DNA of 64,000 bases, taken from the NCBI RefSeq assembly GCF_002025665.1, contig NZ_CP018786.1, positions 2,418,001 through 2,482,000 of the forward strand. The letters run 5' to 3'. The DNA is from Chryseobacterium indologenes. GTDB lineage: Bacteria; Bacteroidota; Bacteroidia; Flavobacteriales; Weeksellaceae. This document shows positions 51,901 through 60,874 of this stretch, in pieces. Under the pieces are notes generated by a model. The model ran no database searches. It saw only the letters and a list, made by a program, of their open reading frames with translations, and was not told the DNA's origin. The first letter of the stretch is position 1. The number at the start of each line of letters is the position of its first letter. A program made the position numbers and the translations under genes.

Positions 51901-53293
51901 GACGGCTTTTGTAGCTTCTCTGGGATTCCTTCCCATGGCAATCAGCAACGGTGCAGGAGCAGAAGTACAGAGACCTTTGGCAACGGTGGTGATCGGAGGA
52001 TTAATGCTTGCGACCCTTTTAACCTTGTTTGTCCTTCCAATTTTATACGTCCTGTTTGAACATATTAATAAAGATAAAATGAAATACTCAAAAAAACTCA
52101 ACTATAAAAAATTGTCTGTTTTCCTGTTGTTAATATCCTTTGGAACTTATCAGGCTCAGGAAAATATTACCTACGATCAGGCTTTGGAAAAAGCATACCT
52201 GCAGAATGGTACTCTTAAAAATTCAAAATTAGTATCAGATTATCAGGAAAAACTGAAAGCCAGTTATCTGGATATTCCCCAGACGGAAATTACCGGAGGA
52301 TTTGGTCAAATTCAGGGCGAGGAAACGGATAATTCATTCGGAATCTCTCAAAGATTCAGTTTTCCAACAGTGTATTCAAAAAGAAAACAAATGCTGGATG
52401 CCGAATGGTCTGCCAGTGTCATCAATCAGAATCTGACTAAAATACAGCTTACCAAAGAAGTAACAGATGTTTTCTACAGGATACTGGTGCTTCAGGAGAA
52501 GAAAAAAGTCCTGGAATACATCAGCCAGTTATATCATAATTTTGCAGATAAAGCCGGATTAAGATTAAAAAAAGGGGAAGCCAATATTCTGGAGGAATCC
52601 ACCGCGGAAATTCAGAAAGAACAGATAGAAGTACAACTGAATACCCTTGAAAATGATCTGAATATTGCAAAGCTTCAACTTCAATTATTGCTACAGTCTA
52701 CAACACCTTATCACCCCATTGCTGATCATCCCACGATGAATATTGGTTTACAGATCTCAGAAGAAATGGTAAAACAGCATCCTGAGCTTCAATATTTGCA
52801 GCAACAGATCAAAGTAGGAGAGGCAGAAGTACAGCTTGAAAAAAGCAGGCTGCTTCCGGATCTTCTTATAGGATATACCAATCAGAGTATGAAAAACATC
52901 AATAATAATCGGTTCAATTCGGTTCAGGTAGGAGTGGGAATTCCATTGTTTACCAAAGGACAGAGAGCTTTAGCAAAGGCAGCACAGACTAAAATTGTTA
53001 TTTCCGAAAATCAGTATCAGAGAAAAGAAATTGAGCTTAAAAACAGATTGAAACAACAGTTGACTACCTATATGAACCAACAGCAGATCATCGAAAATTA
53101 TGAACAAAAACAGCTTCCAAAATCTGAAATCATTTTAAAAACAGCCCAGAAACAGATGGAAGTAGGAGAAATAGACTATCTGGACTGGGTAATATTGGTG
53201 AATCAGGCCGTAAAAACCAAAGCAGATTATATTGATCAGCTGGAAAAACTGAATCAGATCGGAGCCGAACTTCAATTCTTAATTTCAAAATAA
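48956..53293 (+). CDS. CusA/CzcA-type RND efflux pump fused to a TolC/CusC-like outer-membrane factor
   Basis: 1445 residues. Residues 1-1040 are a heavy-metal RND pump: PIDAQPDITNNQVQI near 37-51, the membrane-relay aspartates in LGALDFGLIVDGAVI near 399-413 and the second-half repeat near 880-1030. Residues about 1048-1068 form a signal-like hydrophobic segment ending TYQAQ, and 1070-1445 are a TolC/CzcC-type outer-membrane factor with two coiled-coil repeats. The fusion is common in Bacteroidota. It exports a metal ion such as copper, silver, zinc or cobalt; the ion cannot be told. The membrane-fusion protein follows 7 bp later. Confidence 0.93.
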   Translation: MLNKIIEFSVKNKLIIALFTVALILFGVYETTKLPIDAQPDITNNQVQIITTAPSYGAADIERLVTFPIEQATSNISGITELRSFSRFGLSLVTVVFDDKTDVYWARQQVQERLQLVQDNIPAGIGKPELGPISTGLGEIFQYVIRAKKGYENVYDETELRTIQDWVVRRQLLGTKGVADVSSFGGKLKQYEIAINPNKLQAFNININDVFAALEKNNQNTGGAYIEKKETVLFIRSEGLLGSTEDIGSIQVAETKEGIPVHIKDVASVKIGYATRYGAMTYNDTGEVSGAIVLMLKGENANVVIGNIKQRLEKIQESLPEGVVIEPFLDRAKMVNNTISTVKTNLMEGALIVVFILVLFLGNFRAGLLVASVIPLAMLFAIIMMNIFGVGGNLMSLGALDFGLIVDGAVIIVESVLHQLAHKKHFGKDNMLSKREMDDQVSSSATKMVNSAVFGQIIILIVYLPIFTLQGIEGKMFKPMAQTVAFALIGAFILSLTYIPMMSSLVLSRKKKEKENISDRVMDKVETGHQQLLMKALKFRKTIIIGVLILFAGAVFTLSRMGGEFIPSLEEGDFAVEMRILQGSNINETKKATTQAAHILLTQFPEVEKVVMKIGSAEIPTEPMPMDSGDMIVVLKPKKKWTSATTFPELSDKMSKALSVIPGLTTSFQFPVQMRFNELMTGARQDVVCKIYGEDLDSLATYAKKIGSIINTVKGAQDLYIEPVVGAPQVVIDYNRSELSRYNISVADINRVINMAFAGQTAGALYEGEKKFDIVVRMDNEHKKDITSIQNLLIPTTSGEQIPLSQLAKVELKNSPNQIQREDTKRRIIVGFNVRGRDVQSIVEELQQKTDKSLKLSPGYTVSYGGAFENLNEAKARLGIAVPISLVMIFLLLFFAFGSVKHSLLIYTAIPLSAIGGVYFLALRGMPFSISAGVGFIALFGVAVLNGIVLISEFNRLKKNGIVNTSRIVLIGTKIRLRPVLMTAFVASLGFLPMAISNGAGAEVQRPLATVVIGGLMLATLLTLFVLPILYVLFEHINKDKMKYSKKLNYKKLSVFLLLISFGTYQAQENITYDQALEKAYLQNGTLKNSKLVSDYQEKLKASYLDIPQTEITGGFGQIQGEETDNSFGISQRFSFPTVYSKRKQMLDAEWSASVINQNLTKIQLTKEVTDVFYRILVLQEKKKVLEYISQLYHNFADKAGLRLKKGEANILEESTAEIQKEQIEVQLNTLENDLNIAKLQLQLLLQSTTPYHPIADHPTMNIGLQISEEMVKQHPELQYLQQQIKVGEAEVQLEKSRLLPDLLIGYTNQSMKNINNNRFNSVQVGVGIPLFTKGQRALAKAAQTKIVISENQYQRKEIELKNRLKQQLTTYMNQQQIIENYEQKQLPKSEIILKTAQKQMEVGEIDYLDWVILVNQAVKTKADYIDQLEKLNQIGAELQFLISK

Positions 53294-53300
53294 TACCATC

Positions 53301-54452
53301 ATGCATTTCAAGAATATATCCCTATACAGCCTAGCTTTCATCCTTACTCTATCTTCATGTTCAGGAAAAAATGAGGAGGAAAAAACGGTGTATGAAAACA
53401 CGAAATTTTCTAAGAACGACAAAAACTCCGTTCATCTTACAGAAAAACAGATTCAGTCTGTAGGATTAACAACAACCAGTATTCAGAACAGGAATATGGA
53501 AAAGCTGGTGAGATTGAATGGAAAGGCGGAAATTGCACCTTCTCACATTAGTTTGGTTTCCAGTATCATGGGTGGACATATCAAATCTATCAATGTCATT
53601 AATGGAAGCCATTTCAGCAAAGGGCAGGTGCTTGCAGTAGTGGAAGATCCTCAGTTTATACAATTGCAGCAGGATTATCTGGTCACCAAAGCCCAGCTTG
53701 AAGCGGCAAGATTGAATTTCAACCGTCAGAAAGATTTGAATACAAGTAAAGCCAGCAGTGACAAAACCATGCAGATTGCCCAGGCAGATTATTCTACTTT
53801 GAATGCCACTCTAAAGGGGTTGGAAGAAAAACTGAAAATCATCGGAATCAATGCCAAAAGTCTGACTACCGGAAATATCAGAAGTAAAATCAATATTTAT
53901 GCTCCGTTTACAGGTTTTGTAAGCAAAATTCTTGTGAATAACGGACAATACATCAATCCGGCAGATACTTTATTTGAATTGATCAACCCTGCAGGATTAC
54001 TTTTAGAATTAAAGGTATTTGAAAATGATGTGAATGATATTCAAACAGGACAGGAAATTTTAGTGTATAACAATCAGAATCCGGAGCTGAAGTCCAATGC
54101 CAAAATTGTCAGCGTAGTGCCAAGTATTGAAAATGGAGGATCTGCCACTGCAATTGCTAAGCTGTCTTCGGCAAATGCTGAATTTGTAAAAGGAATGTAT
54201 ATCAATGCTGAAGTTAAAATCAGTAGCCGTTATACACAAGGTCTTCCCAATGAAGCAGTGGTTTCTTATGAAAATAAAAATTACGTTTTTGAAGATCTGG
54301 GAAAATCCAATTATAAAATAATTCCCGTAGTGACCGGAATTTCTGATGACCAGTTTACAGAGATAATAAAATCAGACTTTTTAAAAGATAAGAAAATTGT
54401 ACAGAAAGGAGCTTACAGTCTTCTGATGATGCTTAAGAACAAAGCTGAATAG
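53301..54452 (+). CDS. CusB/CzcB-type periplasmic adaptor (membrane-fusion protein)
   Basis: 383 residues. It is a lipoprotein: signal with lipobox LSSC (cysteine near 20), so it is anchored in the inner membrane. The order is a lipoyl/barrel-sandwich half (GGHIKSINVINGSHFSKGQ near 89-107), an alpha-hairpin (LVTKAQLEAARLNFNRQKDL near 125-144, a guide to position), the second lipoyl half and a beta-barrel domain. It bridges the RND pump and the fused outer-membrane factor. It lies 7 bp after the pump and is followed by a strong terminator, so the operon is complete. Confidence 0.93.
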   Translation: MHFKNISLYSLAFILTLSSCSGKNEEEKTVYENTKFSKNDKNSVHLTEKQIQSVGLTTTSIQNRNMEKLVRLNGKAEIAPSHISLVSSIMGGHIKSINVINGSHFSKGQVLAVVEDPQFIQLQQDYLVTKAQLEAARLNFNRQKDLNTSKASSDKTMQIAQADYSTLNATLKGLEEKLKIIGINAKSLTTGNIRSKINIYAPFTGFVSKILVNNGQYINPADTLFELINPAGLLLELKVFENDVNDIQTGQEILVYNNQNPELKSNAKIVSVVPSIENGGSATAIAKLSSANAEFVKGMYINAEVKISSRYTQGLPNEAVVSYENKNYVFEDLGKSNYKIIPVVTGISDDQFTEIIKSDFLKDKKIVQKGAYSLLMMLKNKAE

Positions 54453-54476
54453 CTCTTAGGGAAACATGATACAAGT

Positions 54477-54510
54477 AAAAAGATCAGTCTGGTTTGACTG
54501 ATCTTTTTGT
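54477..54510. terminator. Bidirectional rho-independent terminator
   Basis: AAAAAGATCAGTC (54477-54489) pairs with GACTGATCTTTTT (54496-54508) around TGGTTT. It separates the Cus operon from the convergent hypothetical pair. Confidence 0.92.
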
Positions 54511-55028
54511 TATTTTTTTACAGACTCATTCCAATGCACTCCCTGCTTTTTAAAAAACTCTTCAAGATTGAGCCAGTCCTGATAACTATGCAGAAATTCT
54601 TCTCTATTAACGGGTAATTCTTTACTATGATTATATTGCTTACATCCAAAACATAACTCAATATTCTTCCACTGATTTTCCTTATAAATGAACAACGTAT
54701 TGTGCGGCTCGAAACAGAAAGCTCCATCCCAGACTTTTACACTTTTCTGCCCTTTTATAATCTCTATTAATTCTTGTTTTGATTCAGGAGTGAGTACGAC
54801 CTTATTTATTATGATTTCATTGTTGGGAACACCATTTTTTAGTAAGTCTCTGTAAATGGTTATACTCTTACCAGGTGTTTCAATATCAAGTCTGAGATCT
54901 TCATGACTGGTAATAAGAATCGTTTCCGCCTCTTTTAAATAGTGAATAAGGTCTTCATTGACATTTTGGGAGAAAGTCCAGATAGAGCTTAAAAATAAGC
55001 TTAATACGTATATTTTATTTGTTATCAT
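54510..55028 (-). CDS. Exported protein of unknown function
   Basis: 172 residues with a signal peptide (about 1-20, ending WTFSQ). Two cysteine regions (CFEPH and LCFGCKQ) could form a disulfide or bind metal. The protein has no family I recognise; the wording KNIELCFGCK recalls small Bacteroidota proteins encoded beside membrane proteins. Its start overlaps the stop of the upstream 152-residue membrane-protein gene by 4 bp, so the two are translationally coupled. Confidence 0.55.
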   Translation of the reverse strand: MITNKIYVLSLFLSSIWTFSQNVNEDLIHYLKEAETILITSHEDLRLDIETPGKSITIYRDLLKNGVPNNEIIINKVVLTPESKQELIEIIKGQKSVKVWDGAFCFEPHNTLFIYKENQWKNIELCFGCKQYNHSKELPVNREEFLHSYQDWLNLEEFFKKQGVHWNESVKK

Positions 55029-55483
55029 TTAAGTTTTCTTCTGTATCTGTCATAAATAAGACCAACAACAGGATATATCAAACTGGTATAGGCTACTTTT
55101 TCAAAAATATAAAACCCAAATTGTCCATCAAGTTTCTCTACTTTCATTGCTTCAAACTGGAGCAATACATCACTCCCAAAAACAAATATTGAAGCCATAA
55201 AAACCAAAAGAGTAATAAATGAAAAAATATCATTTTTAATTTTTCTGAGGGAGAATACATACGCAACTCCGGTAATACCAAGAAACAGAAGATCTGTTAT
55301 AAGATGTTCTTTAATATTGGAATCAATCGTAAAAAGATCTCCTATTACGTCAGAAGTACTTTTTGCAATTTCCATTGCGACCAGGGCTTCAATTATTATA
55401 ATGGAAGAAGAAAAAGCAATTAGAGCGGCGATTATTCCGGCGAATAATCCTTTATTTTTTCTCATAGGATGGTCATCGTTCAA
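55025..55483 (-). CDS. Small membrane protein of unknown function
   Basis: 152 residues with four hydrophobic helices (about 14-35, 60-80, 85-105, 125-145). An alternative start is the internal ATG at 55465 (MRKNKG), which gives the more usual N-terminus before the first helix. No family was recognised. It is coupled to the exported-protein gene by a 4-bp overlap, suggesting a membrane partner for it. The 226-bp region upstream holds an 11-bp inverted repeat AAATATTATTT/AAATAATATTT near 55607-55648 and nothing else I can support. Confidence 0.55.
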   Translation of the reverse strand: MNDDHPMRKNKGLFAGIIAALIAFSSSIIIIEALVAMEIAKSTSDVIGDLFTIDSNIKEHLITDLLFLGITGVAYVFSLRKIKNDIFSFITLLVFMASIFVFGSDVLLQFEAMKVEKLDGQFGFYIFEKVAYTSLIYPVVGLIYDRYRRKLK

Positions 55484-55709
55484 CTAATAAATATAGTAAA
55501 AAAAGTTATAGTTGATGTGGTAGTCATACAATTAATGGTGTCTCAGTAACAATTTTACAGAAATCGATTCAAAAAAATGACATTTGACATGTTTTACACA
55601 AAATGAAATATTATTTAATGCATAATTCATTTTAAAATAATATTTTTAAGCAGTGAATAGTTGTAAAGGATTTTTAGATGAATAACAAAAGAACTTTTAT
55701 CAAAACTTT

Positions 55710-57518
55710 ATGACAAAAAAACCTTTGCACAATTTCCATATTCCGGTAATGGGTCTGGCTTACACAATAGACAGCCCGATTCGTGTTGCCCAGTATGGAA
55801 TTTCTTCCGTCATTTCCATTATTGATGATGAAATTCTGGAAAAAATGAAGAACTTTTACAACAAAAAGTTCAATCTTAACTATTTCGGAATTTCAGCAAA
55901 AACAGAAGACTACAGAGCCAGAAGAGTTACGGCTTATCTGGATATGGTGGATGATATTGTGAATGAAAAATTTGAATCTTTCAAACAAGAAATCAGCAAG
56001 AATAAAGAAGCTTTGATGGATTTCGTAGCTATGCTTCCCAATACATCAGATTTCAAAAACAGTCTTCAGAATCTTATCAATCAAAAAGACAATTGGAGTT
56101 CTAATATCAAAAATTTCATAGAATCCAATTTAAAACCGGGAAGTATTGATGTCAATATCATGACGAAAGTAGATAAAGACAATTATCAGAATAATGAACA
56201 GCTTCCTGTGATGTACAACGATGCGCATGCCTCTCTGCGTGGATTTGCCAAAAGTAAACTATCATCATCAATGGTTCTTTCTGCAGGGATGAACCCCCGT
56301 TTGTATAGCTATATGGAAGAGTTTGATGATTTTTTTCCGGATGAAAACGGCAACATCAAAAAGAAAATTATCCTTAAAGTAAGCGATTTCCGTTCTGCTA
56401 TGATTCAGGGAAATTTTCTGGCTAAAAAAGGATTATGGGTTTCAGAATACAGAATAGAATCCGGACTGAATTGCGGTGGTCATGCTTTTGCCACTGAAGG
56501 AATGCTTCTTGGACCTATCATGGAAGAATTTAAGCAGAAAAAAAGCGATCTGATACAATCAGCTCACACCTTAATGACGGCTGCTTTAGAACAAAAAGGA
56601 AAACATATAGTTTCCGAACCTTTAGAAATGAAGATTACCGTTCAGGGTGGAGTAGGAACTTCTGAAGAGCATGAATTTTTACTGGCTAATTATAGTGTAG
56701 ACAGTGTTGGATGGGGTTCACCATTTTTACTTGTACCAGAAGCAACATCGGTAGATACAGAAACCCGAAATCTGCTTTTACAGTCAAAAGAGAAGGATTT
56801 CTATCTAAGTAATATTTCGCCATTGGGAGTGCCTTTTAATACGGTAAAAGGGACATCCAATGAAGTCTTGAAGTATGAGAAAGAAGCAAAAGGGAAATAT
56901 GGAAGTTCGTGTCCCAAAAAGCTTCTCGCACTAAGCAAAGAATTTTCTCAGGAAGGAACATGTACTGCTTCCAGAAAATATCAGGAGATCAAACTGAAAG
57001 AGCTGTTCGAAAACAAACAAACCTTGACGGAAAAGGAATTCAATAAAAGAAAATCCGAAATTACCGATAAAGCCTGCTTATGTGTAGGACTTGTGAATGC
57101 AGCATACATGGAACAGAACCTTGAAATTAAAGGAGAAAAGCAAGGCGTTGTAATATGTCCCGGACCGAATATTGCCTTTTTTGATAAGGAAGTTTCTCTT
57201 TCAGAAATGGTAAAACATATCTACGGAAACACCAATATTCTTTATGATAATCAACGTCCGAATATGTTTATTAATGAACTGAAAATGTATGTGGATTATC
57301 TGAGAAAGGAAATCACCGAATCCACTGTACAGATTACTCATTCGCAGACAAAAAAATGGAATGCTTTCAGGAAAAATGTTCTTGAAGGGATCGCATATTA
57401 TCATGAGCTTTTTACAGCATCATCATTCTTCAGCAACGGTTTATCAGCCATCAATCTTCAATTACAGGAATACAAACTTCAGCTTATTGCTATTGATATT
57501 CCACAGGTTGAAAAATAA
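55710..57518 (+). CDS. Large cytosolic protein of unknown function, possible TIM-barrel enzyme
   Basis: 602 residues, no signal peptide or membrane helix. The beginning (IPVMGLAYTIDSPIRVAQYGI, near 11-31, named here as a position) recalls the first strand of nitronate-monooxygenase-type flavin TIM barrels, and GLNCGGHAF near 249-257 with LLVPEATSVDTET near 338-350 would fit cofactor loops. A cysteine group (SSCPKK, GTCTAS and KACLCVG, about 395-455) could bind an Fe-S cluster or zinc. The C-terminal 100 residues are helical. I do not recognise the family with certainty. It is monocistronic, with its own terminator. Confidence 0.5.
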   Translation: MTKKPLHNFHIPVMGLAYTIDSPIRVAQYGISSVISIIDDEILEKMKNFYNKKFNLNYFGISAKTEDYRARRVTAYLDMVDDIVNEKFESFKQEISKNKEALMDFVAMLPNTSDFKNSLQNLINQKDNWSSNIKNFIESNLKPGSIDVNIMTKVDKDNYQNNEQLPVMYNDAHASLRGFAKSKLSSSMVLSAGMNPRLYSYMEEFDDFFPDENGNIKKKIILKVSDFRSAMIQGNFLAKKGLWVSEYRIESGLNCGGHAFATEGMLLGPIMEEFKQKKSDLIQSAHTLMTAALEQKGKHIVSEPLEMKITVQGGVGTSEEHEFLLANYSVDSVGWGSPFLLVPEATSVDTETRNLLLQSKEKDFYLSNISPLGVPFNTVKGTSNEVLKYEKEAKGKYGSSCPKKLLALSKEFSQEGTCTASRKYQEIKLKELFENKQTLTEKEFNKRKSEITDKACLCVGLVNAAYMEQNLEIKGEKQGVVICPGPNIAFFDKEVSLSEMVKHIYGNTNILYDNQRPNMFINELKMYVDYLRKEITESTVQITHSQTKKWNAFRKNVLEGIAYYHELFTASSFFSNGLSAINLQLQEYKLQLIAIDIPQVEK

Positions 57519-57543
57519 CCGTATTTTTAATTGATAGATAATA

Positions 57544-57580
57544 AAAACAGCTTTTCAAACGGGCTGTTTTTATTTTTTTT
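57544..57580 (+). terminator. Rho-independent terminator
   Basis: AAAACAGC (57544-57551) pairs with GCTGTTTT (57563-57570), followed by TATTTTTTTT. Confidence 0.88.
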
Positions 57581-57600
57581 TAGCTTTTTTGTTTGAAAAT

Positions 57601-57680
57601 AGCAAATCAAAGATAAAATCTTTGCACCTTATGGCAGCTGGTGTTTAATTTATTTGCGTCTTTGCGATTTTCTAACAACA
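57601..57680. repeat. Copy of the TTTGCG-type intergenic repeat
   Basis: AAATCAAAGATAAAATCTTTGCACCTT and TTTGCGTCTTTGCGATTTTC parts resemble the repeats at 32785-32955 and 38055-38310. The 293-bp gap before the aldo/keto reductase has no other content I can support. Confidence 0.4.
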
Positions 57681-57811
57681 AAATAATAATCAAAAAAACT
57701 GAGGAAAGATCAGCATTTTCATTTATAATAACTATAAAGAGAATGGTCATTTTGAATATTCTCCGGACTTAATATTCCTTACCTTAGAGCTCACTTAGTA
57801 AAATTATTTTT

Positions 57812-58756
57812 ATGGAAAAAAGAAAAATCAAAAACACCGATTTAGCGATTGCCCCAATCAATTTCGGAGGAAATGTTTTTGGATGGACACTGGACGAAAA
57901 ACAGTCTTTTGATATACTGGACCGCTTTACTGAAGCCGGATTCAATTTTATAGATACTGCAGACACCTATTCATGGTGGGTGAACGGAAAAGGCGGACAG
58001 TCTGAAGAGATCATCGGAAAGTGGATGAAAAGCAGATCAAACCGCAACGACATCGTTTTAGCAACGAAAGTTGGCTCAGAGACAAAAGAACATGGTTATG
58101 ATATCAGTAAAAAACATATTCTTAAATCTGTAGATGAGTCTCTGCAAAGACTTCAGACGGATCATATTGATCTCTATTATACCCATTTTGATGATAATAC
58201 CACTCCGGTAGAAGAAACGCTTTCTGCTTATGATGAGATCATTAAGGCTGGAAAAGTACGTTATATTGCGGCTTCCAACTTATCTCCGGAACGCCTGAAA
58301 GCATCATTTGAAGCCGCGGAAAAGAATAATCTTCCTAAATATGTTGCGTTACAACCTCATTACAATCTGATGGAAAGAGAAGGTTTTGAACAAAATTATG
58401 CTCCTCTGGCAGACCAGTTTGACTTAAGTGTATTTCCGTATTGGTCACTGGCAGCAGGTTTCCTGACCGGTAAATATCGTGATGAAGCAGATCTTGCAAA
58501 AAGCGCGAGAGGGGAAGGGGTAAGAAAATATTTGAATCCAAAAGGGCTTGAAGTTTTAAAAGCGCTGGATCAGGTGAGTGCAAAACACAATACCACTCAG
58601 GGAATGGTTTCTCTGGCATGGCTGCTATCCAATCCTTTGATCACAGCACCTATCGTAAGTGCCACCAGTGCTTCACAGCTGGAGACCGTATTCAATGCGC
58701 CTAAGCTTATTCTGGATCAGGAAGATATTGACCTGCTGAATAATGCAAGCAACTAA
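57812..58756 (+). CDS. Aldo/keto reductase
   Basis: 314 residues, TIM barrel. The catalytic set is the aspartate and tyrosine of NFIDTADTYSWW near 47-58, the lysine in LATKVGSE near 84-91 and the histidine of YTHFDDN near 129. VALQPHYNLMER near 177-188 is the Kvbeta/YajO-like subgroup wording. It reduces aldehydes or ketones with NADPH in the cytosol; the physiological substrate is unknown. Monocistronic, terminator directly after the stop. Confidence 0.92.
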   Translation: MEKRKIKNTDLAIAPINFGGNVFGWTLDEKQSFDILDRFTEAGFNFIDTADTYSWWVNGKGGQSEEIIGKWMKSRSNRNDIVLATKVGSETKEHGYDISKKHILKSVDESLQRLQTDHIDLYYTHFDDNTTPVEETLSAYDEIIKAGKVRYIAASNLSPERLKASFEAAEKNNLPKYVALQPHYNLMEREGFEQNYAPLADQFDLSVFPYWSLAAGFLTGKYRDEADLAKSARGEGVRKYLNPKGLEVLKALDQVSAKHNTTQGMVSLAWLLSNPLITAPIVSATSASQLETVFNAPKLILDQEDIDLLNNASN

Positions 58757-58786
58757 TTTTTTCAAATTTCATTATAGACTAAAATT

Positions 58787-58819
58787 AAATCCGTTCAGAA
58801 ATGAACGGATTTTTTTGTT
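58787..58819 (+). terminator. Rho-independent terminator
   Basis: AAATCCGTTCA (58787-58797) pairs with TGAACGGATTT (58802-58812) around a GAAA tetraloop, then a T-run. Confidence 0.93.
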
Positions 58820-58835
58820 ATTCGACGATGTTAAC

Positions 58836-58890
58836 CACCCCGTCAAAAATTCTTTGAATTTTCGCCACCCCTCCGGAGGAGGGGAATTTA
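58836..58890. repeat. Double-hairpin flavobacterial repeat (CCACCCC-GTC type)
   Basis: AAAATTC-TTT-GAATTTT (58846-58862) and CCCCTCC-GGA-GGAGGGG (58868-58884) are two adjacent hairpins after CCACCCCGTC. Repeats with this wording recur between genes in Flavobacteriia. Confidence 0.6.
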
Positions 58891-58921
58891 GGTTTTCGGT
58901 TGTTATATTCTGTTATTACTA

Positions 58922-60769
58922 TTAATCGGAATATTCCTTCAGAAGCTGTCTGTAGCTCATTAATATTGAAGATTTTGAAATAAAGCCTATGAAATCATTA
59001 GCATCACTCACTACCGGCAGATTCCACACTCCTGTATCATCAAAGGTCTGGAGAATATCCAGTGGTCTATTTTCCCTATGAAGAACAGCTGGTGGTGCTT
59101 TCATGATCTGAGTAACTGTCTGAGAGGTTTCCATTTCTTTGTTGAATAAATAAGGCCTTATATCATCCAAAGTAAGAACTCCTTTAAGTTTTCTGTTCTC
59201 ATCTACCACAGCGAAAATATTTTTATCTCCATTCTTTACCATTTCAAACAATTCTGTAACAGAGGCATTCTGACTGATTGTTTGTGAATATTTGTCAATA
59301 AAGTCTTCAGTTCTCAGGGCGAAAAGTAGGTTTTTGTCATGCTTGTTTGTGAAAATTTTTCCTTCATCAGCTAATGATTTTAATTCCGGAGAAATTGGGG
59401 AGAACCATTTGGCAATAAGGTAAGATATGATAGAGGCTATCATCAAGGGAATAAACAAATCATATCCGAAACTTGATTCTGCGATCAGAAATATAGCTGT
59501 AAGAGGAGCATAGAGTACACCACTCATGGCACCTGCCATTCCAACCAACACAAGATTGGTCACAGGAACATCCGTAAAGCCTAAATGCTGACAAACCAGT
59601 GCAAATAAATAACCTAAAGTTCCTCCGGCAAAAAGAGAAGGCGCAAAATTACCACCATTTCCACCACTGAATATGGTAAATGAAGTGGCAAATGCTTTTA
59701 GAAGCAATACCAGAACTAAAAATATAATAATGGTCCAGTCGCCGATCTCAAAATATCTGAAAAAACTGTTTTCAATAATAGAGTAGGTATTTCCATTGGT
59801 AAAAGCTTTTACCGTTTCATAACCTTCCCCAAACAAAGGAGGAAAAAGAACGCATAATAGAGAAAGAACAGCTCCTCCGAACATTGCTTTACGCATTCTC
59901 GAAAGCTGAAGCCCTTTTATAAAATGTTCTACTTTTTGAGAAATAATCACAAAATAACGGGCGTACAAGCCTGTAACAATTCCTAAAATAAGATAATACG
60001 GAACATTTTTATAGTTAAATGGATCTCTGGTATAAAACCTAAAAAGCACATCTTCCTGCAACAAAATCCTAGATAAAAGACTTCCGCAGACCGCAGCAAC
60101 GACTAAAGGAATAAAATCTGTGAAAACAACTCCGGTTAAAAGAATTTCAAAGGCAAACATAATCCCGGCAATAGGAGCATTGAAAGCAGATGCAATCCCG
60201 GCAGTAGCTCCCGCAGCAAGTAATAAAGTACGTTCTTTGTAACTCAGTCTGTACGTCTGTGCATAATTGGAACCAATGGCAGCTCCGGTAACGGCAATAG
60301 GACTTTCCAATCCTGCTGAACCTCCCAATCCTACGGTAACTGCACTCTGTATTACCTGAGAATACATTTTAACGGAAGCCACAATACTGGAATTCTGAGC
60401 AATTTCGTACAAAATAGCTCCGATCCCTTTACGGTCCTGACCTTTGAACAGCGTCAGAACAATCATGGTAGTCAAAACAATTCCTAAAAAAGGAAAGACG
60501 ATATAGAATAATATCTGATATTCAAAATGAACTTTATTCGTAATAAAATAGTGAATATTGTGTACCAGCGTTTTCAGAATAACTCCTGCCAGACCAGCTG
60601 TGCAGCCTACCAGAATTCCGGAAAGAACAAGAAACTGATTTCTACTTAGCCTGTTGTTCAGCCAATGCAGAATAAGCTCATAACTGCGTGCTTTTTCTAG
60701 TCCGTATTTTTGGAAATCTCTTTTAAATTTAAGGAAGCTCAGGTACTTTTTTTTGTTGTGAATTTTCAC
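58922..60769 (-). CDS. ClC family chloride channel/transporter with CBS domains
   Basis: 615 residues. About 440 residues of ClC fold: GSAGLESPIAVTGAAIGSN region near 148-166 with the gating glutamate, SAFNAPIAGIMFAFE near 190-204, and SGGNGGNFAPSLFAGG near 365-380 for the ion-binding N-F-x-P loop. The first ClC signature (GSGIP in E. coli) is replaced by GIGAI, so the central serine is absent. Two CBS domains occupy about 470-610 (LKGVLTLDDIRPY, DFIGFISKSSI). Inner-membrane chloride/proton exchange or fluoride-independent transport is expected; CBS domains sense nucleotides. Monocistronic. Confidence 0.92.
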   Translation of the reverse strand: MKIHNKKKYLSFLKFKRDFQKYGLEKARSYELILHWLNNRLSRNQFLVLSGILVGCTAGLAGVILKTLVHNIHYFITNKVHFEYQILFYIVFPFLGIVLTTMIVLTLFKGQDRKGIGAILYEIAQNSSIVASVKMYSQVIQSAVTVGLGGSAGLESPIAVTGAAIGSNYAQTYRLSYKERTLLLAAGATAGIASAFNAPIAGIMFAFEILLTGVVFTDFIPLVVAAVCGSLLSRILLQEDVLFRFYTRDPFNYKNVPYYLILGIVTGLYARYFVIISQKVEHFIKGLQLSRMRKAMFGGAVLSLLCVLFPPLFGEGYETVKAFTNGNTYSIIENSFFRYFEIGDWTIIIFLVLVLLLKAFATSFTIFSGGNGGNFAPSLFAGGTLGYLFALVCQHLGFTDVPVTNLVLVGMAGAMSGVLYAPLTAIFLIAESSFGYDLFIPLMIASIISYLIAKWFSPISPELKSLADEGKIFTNKHDKNLLFALRTEDFIDKYSQTISQNASVTELFEMVKNGDKNIFAVVDENRKLKGVLTLDDIRPYLFNKEMETSQTVTQIMKAPPAVLHRENRPLDILQTFDDTGVWNLPVVSDANDFIGFISKSSILMSYRQLLKEYSD

Positions 60770-60874
60770 CTTGGAAATATTTTATACTATCATCAGATTG
60801 ATACAGCACCGTAAATTTATGAAATATATCACAAAAAACCTCCTTTTGAGCCTTTACACTTGTTCTATAGATTC

